A stretch of DNA of 39,267 nucleotides from Ferrithrix thermotolerans DSM 19514 (lineage in GTDB: Bacteria; Actinomycetota; Acidimicrobiia; Acidimicrobiales; CAIXPF01), in assembly GCA_945906305.1 (NCBI GenBank), contig CAMDQT010000009.1:65828-105094 (forward strand), given 5' to 3'. How positions within the stretch are numbered: the first letter of the stretch is position 1; each line of letters starts with the position of its first letter. Of the stretch, positions 7,201 to 15,934 are shown piece after piece. The notes below the pieces were generated by a model that was not told where the DNA came from, ran no database searches, and worked only from the letters and a program-made list of their open reading frames with translations. Position numbers and translations under genes: made by a program.

Positions 7201-9222
7201 GTGGACTTCGCCACAGGATTACGCCAGATCGAGCTGAGCGCGGACCCCGAAGCCATCGCGCTCCACGACGGAATCGCCGCCATCCATCGCGCCCGCCGGG
7301 GTGATCCGCTCGATATCAGCCGCCTGCAACGGGCGTCGCACGCCGCCGCCGCGTGGCACCACGACCAACGACGACGCAGCGGCGAGCCGTACATTTCCCA
7401 TCCCCTCGCCGTGGCGGAGTTGGTCTCATCGTGGGGCATGCAGGAATGCGCCGTGCTGGCCGCAGTGCTTCACGACGTCGTGGAGGATACGTCCGCCACC
7501 ATCACCGAGGTCGGCGACCTCCTCGCCGAGGATCCGGCGCTCGCCACCGAGGTGGTGGCGCTCGTCGAGGGACTGACCAAAATCGACGGGCTGAAACTTG
7601 CCGCCGCCGATGCCCGCCAGGCGGCGTCGCTGGCCAAGCTGCTCCTCGCCATCGCCCAGGACGTGCGCGTGCTGGCGGTGAAGCTCGCCGACCGGCTGCA
7701 CAACATCCGCACGCTCGCCGCCCTGCCGGTGGACAAAGCCAGCCGCATCGCGGCGGAAACCATGCAGGTCTACGCCCCGCTCGCCAAACGGCTCGGCCTA
7801 GAGGGGGTGGCTGCCGAACTTCAGGACCGCTGCTTCGCGGTGCTACAGCCGACCCGTCACGACACCCTCGACCACGCCGTGCAGGATCGCGTAGGAGCCA
7901 CCGGCGTCGAGTTGGCCGGAGTCGTCGACCGCCTGCAGGCAGAACTCGACGCCGCCGGTATCGCCGCCGAGGTCCACAGCCGACGCAAGAGCCTGTGGAG
8001 CCTGCAGGAGAAGATGGACCTCAAAGGCGCCGAACTCACCGACATCACCGACCTGCTCGGTGTGCGGGTGATCGTCGCGGACGAAGCGGCGTGCTACGTG
8101 GCAGTGGGGGTGGTGCATCGGTTGTGGACTCCCCTGCCGAAGCGCTTCAAGGACTGGGTCGCCACTCCCCGCTACAGCACCTATCAGGCGTTGCACACCA
8201 CCGTGATCGGGCCCGGCGGCTTGCTGCTCGAGGTACAAATCCGTTCCATCGAGATGCACCGGCGAGCCGAATGGGGTGTCGCCGCGCATTGGCGCTACAA
8301 GGAGTCCGGACGGACCGACGACGCCGCACCCATCGGCTGGCTCGAACGACTCGCCGGGCTGTCTACCGCGGAAGCCGAACGATCCCCCGAAGACTTCCTC
8401 GAACAACTGCGCGCCGAACTCGCCGGTGACGAGGTGCTCTGCTTCACCCCTCGAGGCGAAGTGGTGCCACTGCCCGCGGGTGCAACCCCTATCGACTTCG
8501 CCTACGCCATCCATTCCCAGGTCGGCCATGGCTGTCAGGGGTCCAAGGTGAACGGCCGCATGGTGCCGCTCACCGCGAAACTGCAGACCGGCGATCGGGT
8601 CGAGATCATCACCGGCCGTCAGGGTGGACCCAACCGGCAGTGGCTCGACGTGGTGGTGTCGGCCAAAGCCCGCCAGCACATCCGGGCCTACATCGCCCGA
8701 GAACGCCGGGCCAACGAACCCGAACCGGCGACATCCCCCACGCCGGCACCGCCCCCGGCTCGACGCAAGCTGTCCCGTCGTCATCGTCGCGGCGACCAAG
8801 CGGGGGTGCTCGTGGACGGCGATGCATCCGTCGCCACCGAGTTGGCGTCATGCTGTCGACCAGTTTACGGGGACCGTCTGGCGGGCCGGTTGTCTCGCCG
8901 GCGGCGGGCCGTGGTGGTCCACCGGGCCGACTGCTCGGACGCTCCGGTGCTCAGCGACCTACCGGTGAGCTGGGCGGAACGGCCCGGCCATGTGGTGGTC
9001 ACCATAGAACTCGAGGCCTCGGACCGGCCCGGCCTGCTGGCGGACACCACCCGCACCATCGCCGACAGCGGGGCGGACATACTCTTCTCCTCCACCGCCG
9101 CCGCCGGGGGCACCTCACGCCAACGCTTCGAGTTGGCAGTAGATGACCTCGTCGTGTTCGACCTCGTGTGTGCCCGTCTGCGGGCCAAGGTACGCGGGAT
9201 CACCAGCGTGCGCCGGATCTGA
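7201..9222 (+). CDS. rel: Bifunctional (p)ppGpp synthetase/hydrolase, RelA/SpoT family
   Basis: The 673-residue long RSH enzyme makes and degrades the alarmone (p)ppGpp. The HD hydrolase domain covers about residues 45-200 with VLHDVVEDT (His91-Asp92). The synthetase domain, about 255-365, has RFKD at 315-318, the substrate-loop residues YQALHTTV and LEVQIRS-x-x-MH. RFKD is the form associated with bifunctional enzymes rather than synthetase-only RelA. A TGS domain follows at about 410-475 (CFTPRGEVVPLPAGATPIDF), then a linker, a Cys-Cys segment (ELASCCRPV) and a C-terminal ACT domain. YQALH replaces the commoner YQSLH. It is somewhat shorter than typical actinobacterial Rel, mostly at the N-terminus and linkers. 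Whether it is the only RSH of the genome cannot be told. The GTG start is fixed by the leaderless -10 box. Confidence 0.92.
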   Translation: MDFATGLRQIELSADPEAIALHDGIAAIHRARRGDPLDISRLQRASHAAAAWHHDQRRRSGEPYISHPLAVAELVSSWGMQECAVLAAVLHDVVEDTSATITEVGDLLAEDPALATEVVALVEGLTKIDGLKLAAADARQAASLAKLLLAIAQDVRVLAVKLADRLHNIRTLAALPVDKASRIAAETMQVYAPLAKRLGLEGVAAELQDRCFAVLQPTRHDTLDHAVQDRVGATGVELAGVVDRLQAELDAAGIAAEVHSRRKSLWSLQEKMDLKGAELTDITDLLGVRVIVADEAACYVAVGVVHRLWTPLPKRFKDWVATPRYSTYQALHTTVIGPGGLLLEVQIRSIEMHRRAEWGVAAHWRYKESGRTDDAAPIGWLERLAGLSTAEAERSPEDFLEQLRAELAGDEVLCFTPRGEVVPLPAGATPIDFAYAIHSQVGHGCQGSKVNGRMVPLTAKLQTGDRVEIITGRQGGPNRQWLDVVVSAKARQHIRAYIARERRANEPEPATSPTPAPPPARRKLSRRHRRGDQAGVLVDGDASVATELASCCRPVYGDRLAGRLSRRRRAVVVHRADCSDAPVLSDLPVSWAERPGHVVVTIELEASDRPGLLADTTRTIADSGADILFSSTAAAGGTSRQRFELAVDDLVVFDLVCARLRAKVRGITSVRRI

Positions 9223-9268
9223 GCCACGGCGCGATGCTGGCCGCGCCACACCGCGAGGTCACACTCGC

Positions 9269-9274
9269 TACCAT
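9269..9274 (+). promoter_or_regulatory. -10 box of the CMD / F420 oxidoreductase pair
   Basis: TACCAT lies 29 bases before the GTG at 9304; GGAGG stands between them as ribosome binding site. Confidence 0.4.
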
Positions 9275-9303
9275 GCGGCGCGTCCCAGAGCGGAGGATCC
9301 GAC

Positions 9304-9642
9304 GTGGCCGAGAGCATCACACCCGCCGCGGTGTACAAGTTCATCCCGAAGTTCGGCCAACTGCGCGACGAGGTGCTCTTCGGTGACGTCTGGGAAGGGC
9401 CCGAGCTCTCCAAGCGAGACCGCAGTCTGATCACCGTGGCGGCGCTCACCGCGCTCTACCGCACCGACGAGCTGCGCGGGCACCTTCAACGAGCCCTCGA
9501 CAACGGGGTCACCGAGGAGGAACTCAAGGGACTCATCACCCACTTGGCGTTCTACGCCGGTTGGCCCAACGCCGTGAACGCCGGTCGGGTGGCCATCGAG
9601 GTGTTCGGCCACGATGGACCGAACACGAAGGGCGCATCGTGA
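9304..9642 (+). CDS. Carboxymuconolactone decarboxylase (CMD) family protein
   Basis: This 112-residue single-domain CMD protein has the family's helical core: a basic-polar helix KRDRSLITVAALTALYR, then ELRGHLQRALDNGVTEEEL, and a closing LITHLAFYAGWPNAVNAGRVA. There is no CxxC pair, so it belongs to the decarboxylase-like rather than the AhpD peroxidase-like branch. Its substrate is unknown. The GTG start has CGGAGG 7-8 bases upstream. Its last codon and stop overlap the next gene by 4 bases (GTGA), so the two are probably translationally coupled and functionally linked. Confidence 0.88.
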   Translation: MAESITPAAVYKFIPKFGQLRDEVLFGDVWEGPELSKRDRSLITVAALTALYRTDELRGHLQRALDNGVTEEELKGLITHLAFYAGWPNAVNAGRVAIEVFGHDGPNTKGAS

Positions 9643-10523
9643 AGATCCGGGTGGCCGTGGCCAGCACCAACACCCCCGCCAACCGTGACCAACTCGCGGC
9701 GTTCATCGACGGGCTCGAACAACGACGCTTCGATACCGTGTGGCTGTCAGACACCCCAATGACCCCCGCGGTGGAACCGATGCTGGCCCTCGCGGTGGCG
9801 TCGGCGCGCACGACTCGGCTCAAGCTGGGCACCAACGTGGTCATCCCGGGACGCAACCCGCTGCACCTGGCCAAGGAGTTGGCCCATCTCGACCGGCTGA
9901 CCGGTGGCCGACTGCTGCTGGCCTTCATGCCTGGTATCGGTTCACCACGCGAACGGGCGGCCCTGGGCGTTGCCGGCGTGGACCGGCCCCGCCGGGTGGA
10001 GCAGGTCATCGAGTTGTGCCGGGCGTGGTGGTCCGGCGAGTCGGTCAGCGCCGAAATCGCCGGCTACAGCTACGAGGCAATCACCGTCAAGCCTGCTCCA
10101 GTGCAGGACCCGCTGGAGATCTGGCTCGGCGGCAACGGTCCGAAGGCACTACGCAGCACCGGCACCCACGCCGACGGCTGGCTGGGCGCACGAGCCACCC
10201 CCACGGAGGCTGGGGCCAACCGCGAGGTCATTCAGGCCACTGCGCAGGAGGTGGGTCGCAACATCGACGACGACCACTTCGGGATCTCTATCCCCTACTC
10301 GCGCTATCCGCTCGCCGACGAGGTGGTGGCCGCCACCCTGCGCGAGACCACTGCGCCGCGCCAGGACATCTTGCCCATCGGCGAGGCGGAGGTCATCGAG
10401 CTCCTACACCGCCATATCGACTCGGGCATCTCCAAATTCGTGCTCCGCCCGATGACCCTGACCGATGGCTGGGATGTCGAGCTCGATTGGCTGGCCGAAC
10501 ACGCCTTGCCCTTGCAGAACTAA
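9639..10523 (+). CDS. LLM class F420-type (luciferase-like) oxidoreductase
   Basis: The 294-residue TIM-barrel protein belongs to the bacterial luciferase-like superfamily; in actinobacteria most members use coenzyme F420. Visible features are FDTVWLSD after the first strand, RLKLGTNVVIPGRNPLHLAKELAHLDRLTGGRLLL (split here only for reading) with the usual PxxLAKxLAxLDxLSxGR pattern, and IWLGGNGPKALR near the C-terminal third. It likely oxidises or reduces an alcohol, aldehyde or enone; the substrate is unknown. The GTG start overlaps the stop of the CMD gene (GTGA), indicating a two-gene operon. It ends one base before the convergent MDR gene. Confidence 0.88.
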   Translation: MKIRVAVASTNTPANRDQLAAFIDGLEQRRFDTVWLSDTPMTPAVEPMLALAVASARTTRLKLGTNVVIPGRNPLHLAKELAHLDRLTGGRLLLAFMPGIGSPRERAALGVAGVDRPRRVEQVIELCRAWWSGESVSAEIAGYSYEAITVKPAPVQDPLEIWLGGNGPKALRSTGTHADGWLGARATPTEAGANREVIQATAQEVGRNIDDDHFGISIPYSRYPLADEVVAATLRETTAPRQDILPIGEAEVIELLHRHIDSGISKFVLRPMTLTDGWDVELDWLAEHALPLQN

Positions 10524-11462
10524 TCAGAACTCGATGACCTGGCGGCCTCGGCTACCGCCGGCCTCCAAGCGACGGTGAGCGTCGGCGGCTCGCTCGGCCG
10601 GATAGGTCTGCGCGACGCGCAGGCTGAGCACCCCCGTCTCGGCCAGGCGGCCGAGTTCGTCGAGCTTTTCATGCTCACGCCAGTACTTGGAGACCAGGGT
10701 GACACTGAAGCGGATGTCGCGTTGGCCGTCTCCGGCGAAACCGCGTACCGAGGTGAATGCCCCACCGTCGCGAACGGCACCGATGACCAACCCGTTTTGA
10801 ACCGAACCGTCGCACAGCGCGTCGACCCCGTCGGGGTAGTGCGCCCGTACCCGCGCCGCGAAGTCATCGCCGCGGGCTAGCACCAGGTCTGCGCCCAGTT
10901 GTGAGACCAAATCGGTATCCGCTTCCGACGCGTCGGCCACCACCACCAGGCCCGCATGCTTCGCCAGTTGCACCACGGCTCCGCCGTAGGCTCCGGCCGC
11001 TCCGGTAACGGCCAGGATGTCACCGGGCTGAAGTCCTAATAGGTCGAGGGAGAGGCGGGCCGTTAGCCCGTTCATGGGCAGGGTGCACGCCTCGGCATGG
11101 GAGGAACCAGCCGGGGCCTTGACTACCGACTCGGCGGGTAGCACCAGGCTCTCCCGGTACGCACCGTGAGACCCCCTAGGCACCACAATGGCCATGACTC
11201 GGTCTCCGACCGCCACCCCGGTGCTGACGCCTTCGCCTACCTCGTCGATGATGCCCGCCGCGTCCATACCGGCCACGTAGGGCGGGGGGTCGGCCTTTTG
11301 CTGTTCCGCCCGACTGCCATTTCGAACGTAGGTGTCCGTCGGGTTCACCGCAGCCGCATGCACCCGCAGGCGCACCTGCCCCGGCCCGGCGTGCACCTCG
11401 GGCAGCTCAATGAGCTCGAGTACCTCAGGTCCACCGAAACGCATCACGCCCACAGCTCGCAT
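10524..11462 (-). CDS. Zinc-independent MDR oxidoreductase, quinone-reductase-like
   Basis: The 312-residue medium-chain dehydrogenase/reductase has an N-terminal GroES-like domain ([18 protein letters not shown]) and a Rossmann domain with nucleotide motif [18 protein letters not shown], followed by [12 protein letters not shown]. The Cys and His ligands of zinc alcohol dehydrogenases are absent, which fits the NADPH quinone oxidoreductase branch. The ATG start at 11460-11462 is preceded by TACGCT at exactly 6 bases, again a leaderless arrangement. The gene is convergent with the F420 oxidoreductase without any gap. Confidence 0.88.
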   Translation of the reverse strand: MRAVGVMRFGGPEVLELIELPEVHAGPGQVRLRVHAAAVNPTDTYVRNGSRAEQQKADPPPYVAGMDAAGIIDEVGEGVSTGVAVGDRVMAIVVPRGSHGAYRESLVLPAESVVKAPAGSSHAEACTLPMNGLTARLSLDLLGLQPGDILAVTGAAGAYGGAVVQLAKHAGLVVVADASEADTDLVSQLGADLVLARGDDFAARVRAHYPDGVDALCDGSVQNGLVIGAVRDGGAFTSVRGFAGDGQRDIRFSVTLVSKYWREHEKLDELGRLAETGVLSLRVAQTYPAERAADAHRRLEAGGSRGRQVIEF

Positions 11463-11468
11463 GAGCGC

Positions 11469-11474
11469 AGCGTA
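11469..11474 (-). promoter_or_regulatory. -10 box for a leaderless MDR mRNA
   Basis: TACGCT on the minus strand, then GCGCTC, then ATG. The spacing is exactly 6 bases. Confidence 0.55.
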
Positions 11475-11555
11475 GACCGGTAGTGGTCCGCGTTTCGCTC
11501 CGGCTCCTGCCGGGGCGAGCCGGCCGGGGCGGCAATCTACCTTCGGTCCAGATTA

Positions 11556-11571
11556 TGTGACATTTTTCACT
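11556..11571 (+). promoter_or_regulatory. CRP/FNR-type operator upstream of the universal-stress gene
   Basis: TGTGACATTTTTCACT matches the CRP/FNR-family half-sites TGTGA-N6-TCAC(A) with one mismatch in the last base. It lies in an AT-rich island inside GC-rich DNA. Its centre (11563.5) is about 40 bases before the start point predicted from the TAATGT box at 11592-11597, which is the class II activator position. Confidence 0.6.
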
Positions 11572-11591
11572 CTTTTGTCGGGTAGGGAGAG

Positions 11592-11597
11592 TAATGT
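11592..11597 (+). promoter_or_regulatory. -10 box of the universal-stress gene
   Basis: TAATGT is the best -10 match downstream of the CRP/FNR-like site. It predicts a leader of roughly 90 bases to the GTG at 11693. Confidence 0.45.
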
Positions 11598-11692
11598 TCG
11601 CCGCGGACGGGTACCGCACGATCAGCGCCGGAGCCTCAGCCCCAACCCGGACCGAGAAGAAGAAACTGCACACCAACCATCGGGGAGACTCC

Positions 11693-12184
11693 GTGACACA
11701 GATCCTTGTCGTCGCCAACAAAACCCTCGGTAGCCGCAATCTCGCCGACACCCTCGACGCCCGGCTCACCGCACACAGCGAGCGATCCGTCAACTTTCTC
11801 GTGCTGCTCGACCCCAGGCCGATCTGGGCCGTCGGCGACCCGACCAACGGTGCGGTATGGCTCGGCGACATCGGTTTCGACTGGGACCGCGAGGTGCGCG
11901 AACAAGCGGCGGAACGTTTACGACCGCTGCAGCAGCGCCTGCACCTCGCCGGGGCCACGGTGACGGCACAGATGACGGGTGGGGACCCAGTCCGAGAGAT
12001 CGGCACCGCCTTGATGATGAACCCCACCGACGAGATCATCATCTCAACCCTGCCCTACGGATTATCGCACTGGCTCCGTCTCGATCTGCCTCATCGCATC
12101 CGCAAGGAGTACTCGGTGCCGGTCAGCACCGTGGTCGAGGACATGCGCCACCGGCGAGGCGGGAACACTCGCACAACCATCTGA
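11693..12184 (+). CDS. Universal-stress-like (UspA-fold) protein
   Basis: The 163-residue protein begins with a Rossmann-like strand ILVVANKTLG and contains a long GDPVREIGTAL plus TDEIIISTLPYGLSHWLR, which looks like the ATP-loop side of a UspA fold, close to small actinobacterial stress-related proteins. The usual GxxGxxxxxxxxG(S/T) ATP motif is not cleanly present, so nucleotide binding is uncertain. GTG 11693 is preferred because GGGGAG stands 6-7 bases upstream; an in-frame ATG at 11594 would overlap the promoter. A CRP/FNR-type site suggests control by redox, oxygen or cAMP. The gene stands alone, flanked by a bidirectional hairpin terminator. Confidence 0.7.
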   Translation: MTQILVVANKTLGSRNLADTLDARLTAHSERSVNFLVLLDPRPIWAVGDPTNGAVWLGDIGFDWDREVREQAAERLRPLQQRLHLAGATVTAQMTGGDPVREIGTALMMNPTDEIIISTLPYGLSHWLRLDLPHRIRKEYSVPVSTVVEDMRHRRGGNTRTTI

Positions 12185-12187
12185 AGG

Positions 12188-12207
12188 CCGATCGGCTCGC
12201 CGATCGG
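12188..12207. terminator. Bidirectional hairpin terminator
   Basis: CCGATCGG, a CTCG loop, and CCGATCGG form an 8-base-pair perfect stem in the 27-base gap between the convergent stress gene and molybdenum hydroxylase gene. Confidence 0.6.
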
Positions 12208-12211
12208 AAAC

Positions 12212-14458
12212 CTACCGCGCAGTCCGCAGTGCGTCCCACACCCGCTGGGGGCTGCAAGGCAGGTCGATGTGGCGGACCCCGAGGTGGGCGAGGGCATCGA
12301 TCACAGCGTTCTGCACCGCTGGGGTAGAGCCGATCGTGCCCGATTCGCCGATGCCTTTGGCGCCGAGCGGGTTCATGAATGTCGGGGTCTGCATCGGGAT
12401 CCGCTCGAAGCTGGGCAATTCCGCCGCGGACGGTACTGCGTAGTCGGCCAGGGTCGTGGTCAGCGGGTTGCCGTCCGCATCGTGCACGATCTCCTCGAAC
12501 AGGGCCTGCGCCACCCCGGCGGCGAGGCCACCGTGCACTTGTCCATCCACGATCAAAGGGTTGAGGATCGTGCCGGCGTCGTCGCACGCCACCAGCCGCA
12601 GCAATCCCACGTGGCCGGTCTCGACGTCCACCTCGACCACCGCGACGTGAGATCCAAAGGGGAAGGTGGCCCCGGCCGCGGCGAACTCCGATTGGGCGAC
12701 CAGCGGATCGGACGCGGCCGCCACCGCGGCCCAGTCCAGCGCCCGCGCCGGGGTACCGGCCACGTGGAAGCGGCCCAACTCCCGGTCGATCACCACATCA
12801 TCAAGCGCAGCCTCGAGAAGCTCCGCCGCCCGCAACCGAGCGGCCTCAACAAGGCGTTCGGCGGCGTCGAACATGGCCGAGCCGGCGAGTTGCGCCGAAC
12901 GCGACCCACCGGTGATCCCACCGGCGGACACGGTATCGGTGTCGCCGTACACCACCTCGATCTTCTCCATCGGCACGCCGGTCCGGTCGCTGATGATCAT
13001 CGCCCACACCGTGAGATGGCCTTGACCGTGGGGTGATGAGCCGGTCTTGGCCAGGATGGAACCGCCTTCGAGTAGCTGCAACTGGCCGAACTCGCCGCCA
13101 CCAGCCCCCGCGGTTACCTCCACGTAGGTCGCCACCCCAATGCCCAGCAGCCGGGTTTCGCCCGCCGCCCGACGTCGGGCCTGCTCGGCCCGTAGCTCCT
13201 CGTAGCCAGCCGCGGCGATCGCCCGTTCGAGGGAGCCGCCATAGTCCCCGACGTCGTAGGTGGTGCCGACTCCGGTGGTGTAGGGCTCGCTGAAGGGCTT
13301 GACCACGTTGCGGCGGCGGACCTCCACGGGGTCCATGCCGATCTCGGCCGCGAACAGGTCCACCGCCCGTTCGATCGCAGCCGCGGCCTCCGGTCGGCCC
13401 GCCCCACGGAAAGACGCCACCGGAGTTGTGGTGGTGGCCACGGAAACCGCGTCGAACCCGGCGTTGGGCAGGTGGTACACGCCAGTGGTCATGCGCTGGG
13501 TCATGAAGGGCAGGAACGAGCCCATCAAGGGATAGGCCCCGCCGTCCTGGATGACCGAGAGCTGGTAAGCCTCAATGACCCCGTCGCGCCGGCCGCCCAT
13601 GCGCACCCGCTGAATCTGGCCCCGGCCGTGGCCCATGCCGGTCATGTTCGACGTGCGGCTTTCCACCCACCGCACCGGGCGGCCAACCTGGGCCGAGTAC
13701 CAGCCAAGGCCGACCTCCTCGGGGTAGGGGCGCGCCTTGGAGCCGAACCCGCCGCCGACATCGGGGACGATCACCCGCACCCGGTCGGCGGGCAGGCCGT
13801 AGATCCGCGCCAGCATGTCTCGGGCCGGATGCGCCCCCTGACAGGCCGAATAGTGCACCAGGCGGTCCCCGTCCCAGTAGGCCGCGCCAGCCCGACCCTC
13901 GATCGGTGCGCCGGTGATCCGCTGGTTCACGATGCGGGCCTCAACGACCACCTCGCAGCCCTCGAAGGAGGCCGCCGATGCCGTCGCGGTGCGGAAGACG
14001 ACATTGCCTTCGGGGGCGCTGGGGTGCAGCACGACGGCAGAACCCACCGAAGATTCGGGGTCCACCAACGCCGCGAGGGGCTCGAAATCGATCTCGACGA
14101 GCTCCGCCGCGTCCGCGGCCTGATATGAATTCTCGGCCACGATGGCCACGATCGGTTCGCCCACAAAGCGCACCACCCCGTCCGCGAGGAGGGGGCGAGC
14201 CATCTCGGCCGGAAACGCCGGCTGAGGGTTCGGGTAGGGCCCCACCCCGAGATCGGCGTGGGTGTACACCCCGAGCACCCCCGGTGCAGCCGCGGCGGCG
14301 GACACGTCGATTCGGGTCACGCGAGCATGGGCCATCGGCGAGGGCACATAGACCAGCTCCGCGCAGTCGGGCAGATCTAGATCGCCCACGTAGGTTCCGC
14401 CGACGGTGAGGAACGCCGGGTCCTCCCGTCGAAGTACCGCATTGCCGAGGATGCTCAT
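12212..14458 (-). CDS. Xanthine dehydrogenase-family molybdopterin-binding large subunit (CoxL form II-like)
   Basis: The 748-residue protein is a molybdenum hydroxylase large subunit. The N-terminal a/b hammerhead domain covers about residues 15-125. Cofactor loops include GGGFGSK (235-241) and SFRGAGR (349-355). The C-terminal GAKGIGESGTIG carries the conserved catalytic Glu. SFRGAGR corresponds to the AYRGAGR of form II CoxL-like proteins, not the AYRCSFR of true carbon monoxide dehydrogenases, so CO oxidation is unlikely; hydroxylation of an N-heterocycle or aldehyde is more plausible. The FeS and FAD subunit genes that normally flank it are absent. ATG 14456-14458 (MSILGN) is preferred to a start 18 bases upstream, since TAGGGT precedes it by 7 bases. 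Confidence 0.9.
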   Translation of the reverse strand: MSILGNAVLRREDPAFLTVGGTYVGDLDLPDCAELVYVPSPMAHARVTRIDVSAAAAAPGVLGVYTHADLGVGPYPNPQPAFPAEMARPLLADGVVRFVGEPIVAIVAENSYQAADAAELVEIDFEPLAALVDPESSVGSAVVLHPSAPEGNVVFRTATASAASFEGCEVVVEARIVNQRITGAPIEGRAGAAYWDGDRLVHYSACQGAHPARDMLARIYGLPADRVRVIVPDVGGGFGSKARPYPEEVGLGWYSAQVGRPVRWVESRTSNMTGMGHGRGQIQRVRMGGRRDGVIEAYQLSVIQDGGAYPLMGSFLPFMTQRMTTGVYHLPNAGFDAVSVATTTTPVASFRGAGRPEAAAAIERAVDLFAAEIGMDPVEVRRRNVVKPFSEPYTTGVGTTYDVGDYGGSLERAIAAAGYEELRAEQARRRAAGETRLLGIGVATYVEVTAGAGGGEFGQLQLLEGGSILAKTGSSPHGQGHLTVWAMIISDRTGVPMEKIEVVYGDTDTVSAGGITGGSRSAQLAGSAMFDAAERLVEAARLRAAELLEAALDDVVIDRELGRFHVAGTPARALDWAAVAAASDPLVAQSEFAAAGATFPFGSHVAVVEVDVETGHVGLLRLVACDDAGTILNPLIVDGQVHGGLAAGVAQALFEEIVHDADGNPLTTTLADYAVPSAAELPSFERIPMQTPTFMNPLGAKGIGESGTIGSTPAVQNAVIDALAHLGVRHIDLPCSPQRVWDALRTAR

Positions 14459-14465
14459 GGGCCAG

Positions 14466-14471
14466 ACCCTA
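14466..14471 (-). promoter_or_regulatory. -10 box of the molybdenum hydroxylase gene
   Basis: TAGGGT on the minus strand lies 7 bases before the ATG, consistent with a leaderless transcript. Confidence 0.45.
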
Positions 14472-14512
14472 ACCACTAGCGCCGCGCCAGCAGATCGAGC
14501 CGCCGGGAGTCC

Positions 14513-15817
14513 TCAGCCGAGCTGAGCCCGGAAGTCGGGGTGGGCGATGGCGCGCAGGGCCTCGGCCCGCTCGGCCAGGCCCAGACCGCGCAGACGTGCC
14601 ACGCCATACTCGGTTACGACACGGTCAGTCAGATACCGAGCCACGGTCACCGGGGCACCGGGGTCGAGTTGGGCCACAATGCGCGAGGTTCGGCCTTGCG
14701 AAGCCGTGGCGGGAAATCCGATGATCGAAACCCCGCCCCGGCTGAGGTTCGCGCCGAGGGCGAAGTCGGGCTGGCCGCCGGGGCCGGAGATCACCCGGCC
14801 GCCGGCCACCTCCGCGCCGACCGAGCCATCCAAGGCCATCTCCACCGTGGAGTTGATGGCCACGAAGTTTTCGATACGGGCCAGGTTGGCCGGGCCGTGG
14901 GAGTACCCCGCAGGCACCGTCATCACCCGCTCGTTGCGATGCACCCAATCGAACAGACGCCGACTGCCCAGCACCTCGCCACCGACGTGAAGGCCAGGGT
15001 CGATGCTTTTGCGAGCGCCGGTGGCGGCGCCGGACTCGACAAGATCGATGCAGGAATCGCCGAGCATCCCGCCGTGCAGACCAAGGTCGCGTCGATCACC
15101 GAGCAGGCTGATGATGGCGGCTGGGATGGCGCCGATACCGAACTGCAACGTGGCGCCATCGGCGATGTCACCGGCGACGAACCCGGCGATGGTCCGCTCG
15201 AGCTCACCCACGGGCTGCACCGCAAGTTCCGCCAGGGGATGGTCGACGTCGACCAGCAGGTCGAAGTGGTCCCGCGTCAGTTCGCCCGCACCGAAGGTGT
15301 ACGGCATCTGCGGGTTCACCTCGGCGATGACGAAGGGGGCAGAGCGCACCACGTCGATGCTGCATGACGTTCCCGTGCCGAGGCTGAACCGGCCGTCAGG
15401 CCCCGGTGCGCTCACCTGGACCAGCGCCACGTCGGGGGCGAGTGGCCCACCGGCGGACCACAGTGCGGGCCATTGGCTGAGCGCGGCGGGCACGATGGTG
15501 CACGCACCGGCTTCGATCATGGCCCGCGCCGACAGGCTGGCTTGCAGCGTGCTCAGCACGAAGGGCTCGTGGGGATAGGCGAACGCCGAGAGGGGCTCAA
15601 GCAGGTAGCCCGTCAACAGCTCAAGGTGGGTGAACCGGCCCCGCTGCTCCGTGAGAGCGTCCACCAAGGTGAAGGGCACCGAAGTCGCCTGGGACACGAA
15701 AACCCGGGAGCCATCAGCGATGGTGGCAATCGCCTCGTTCACACTGGCGGAGCGGCCGGCACGAGGGCCGCGCCACGCGGCCATGAAGGGACTGAAATCG
15801 GGGTGTTCTGCGCGCAC
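14513..15817 (-). CDS. Acetyl-CoA hydrolase/transferase family protein (class I CoA-transferase)
   Basis: The 434-residue protein resembles acetyl-CoA hydrolase and 4-hydroxybutyrate CoA-transferase. The N-terminal domain has FVSQATSVPFTLVDAL and LVQVSAPGPDGRFSLGTG; the C-terminal domain has LQFGIGAIPAAI, LHGGMLGDS and INSTVEMALDGSVGAE. The last segment matches the region that carries the catalytic glutamate in 4-hydroxybutyrate CoA-transferases. It probably moves CoA between short acids and acetyl-CoA or acetate. The GTG at 15815-15817 lies exactly 6 bases after TAGGGT. It is followed on the same strand, after a gap of 54 bases, by the molybdenum hydroxylase gene, which has its own promoter box. 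Confidence 0.88.
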   Translation of the reverse strand: MRAEHPDFSPFMAAWRGPRAGRSASVNEAIATIADGSRVFVSQATSVPFTLVDALTEQRGRFTHLELLTGYLLEPLSAFAYPHEPFVLSTLQASLSARAMIEAGACTIVPAALSQWPALWSAGGPLAPDVALVQVSAPGPDGRFSLGTGTSCSIDVVRSAPFVIAEVNPQMPYTFGAGELTRDHFDLLVDVDHPLAELAVQPVGELERTIAGFVAGDIADGATLQFGIGAIPAAIISLLGDRRDLGLHGGMLGDSCIDLVESGAATGARKSIDPGLHVGGEVLGSRRLFDWVHRNERVMTVPAGYSHGPANLARIENFVAINSTVEMALDGSVGAEVAGGRVISGPGGQPDFALGANLSRGGVSIIGFPATASQGRTSRIVAQLDPGAPVTVARYLTDRVVTEYGVARLRGLGLAERAEALRAIAHPDFRAQLG

Positions 15818-15823
15818 ACCGCG

Positions 15824-15829
15824 ACCCTA
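15824..15829 (-). promoter_or_regulatory. -10 box for a leaderless CoA-transferase mRNA
   Basis: TAGGGT on the minus strand, then CGCGGT, then GTG. Spacing is exactly 6 bases. Confidence 0.55.
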
Positions 15830-15899
15830 GGTGAGCGCGGCGGCGCGGCGGGCCTAGGCCGGTCGCACGAAGGCCATACCGGACGAATCCCTGGCGTGT

Positions 15900-15905
15900 T
15901 AGCGT
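15900..15905 (+). promoter_or_regulatory. -10 box of the cupin gene
   Basis: TAGCGT lies 29 bases before ATG 15935; AAGGGGA between them is the ribosome binding site. Confidence 0.4.
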
Positions 15906-15934
15906 TTGATCTCCAGCGTGCAAAGGGGAACCAC

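Noticed and set aside
12269-13036. Plus-strand frame inside the molybdenum hydroxylase gene
   Set aside because: Antisense shadow rich in His, Gly and Arg without any motif.
12212-14458. Aerobic carbon monoxide dehydrogenase (form I CoxL)
   Set aside because: The AYRCSFR active-site loop is absent; SFRGAGR fits form II-like hydroxylases.
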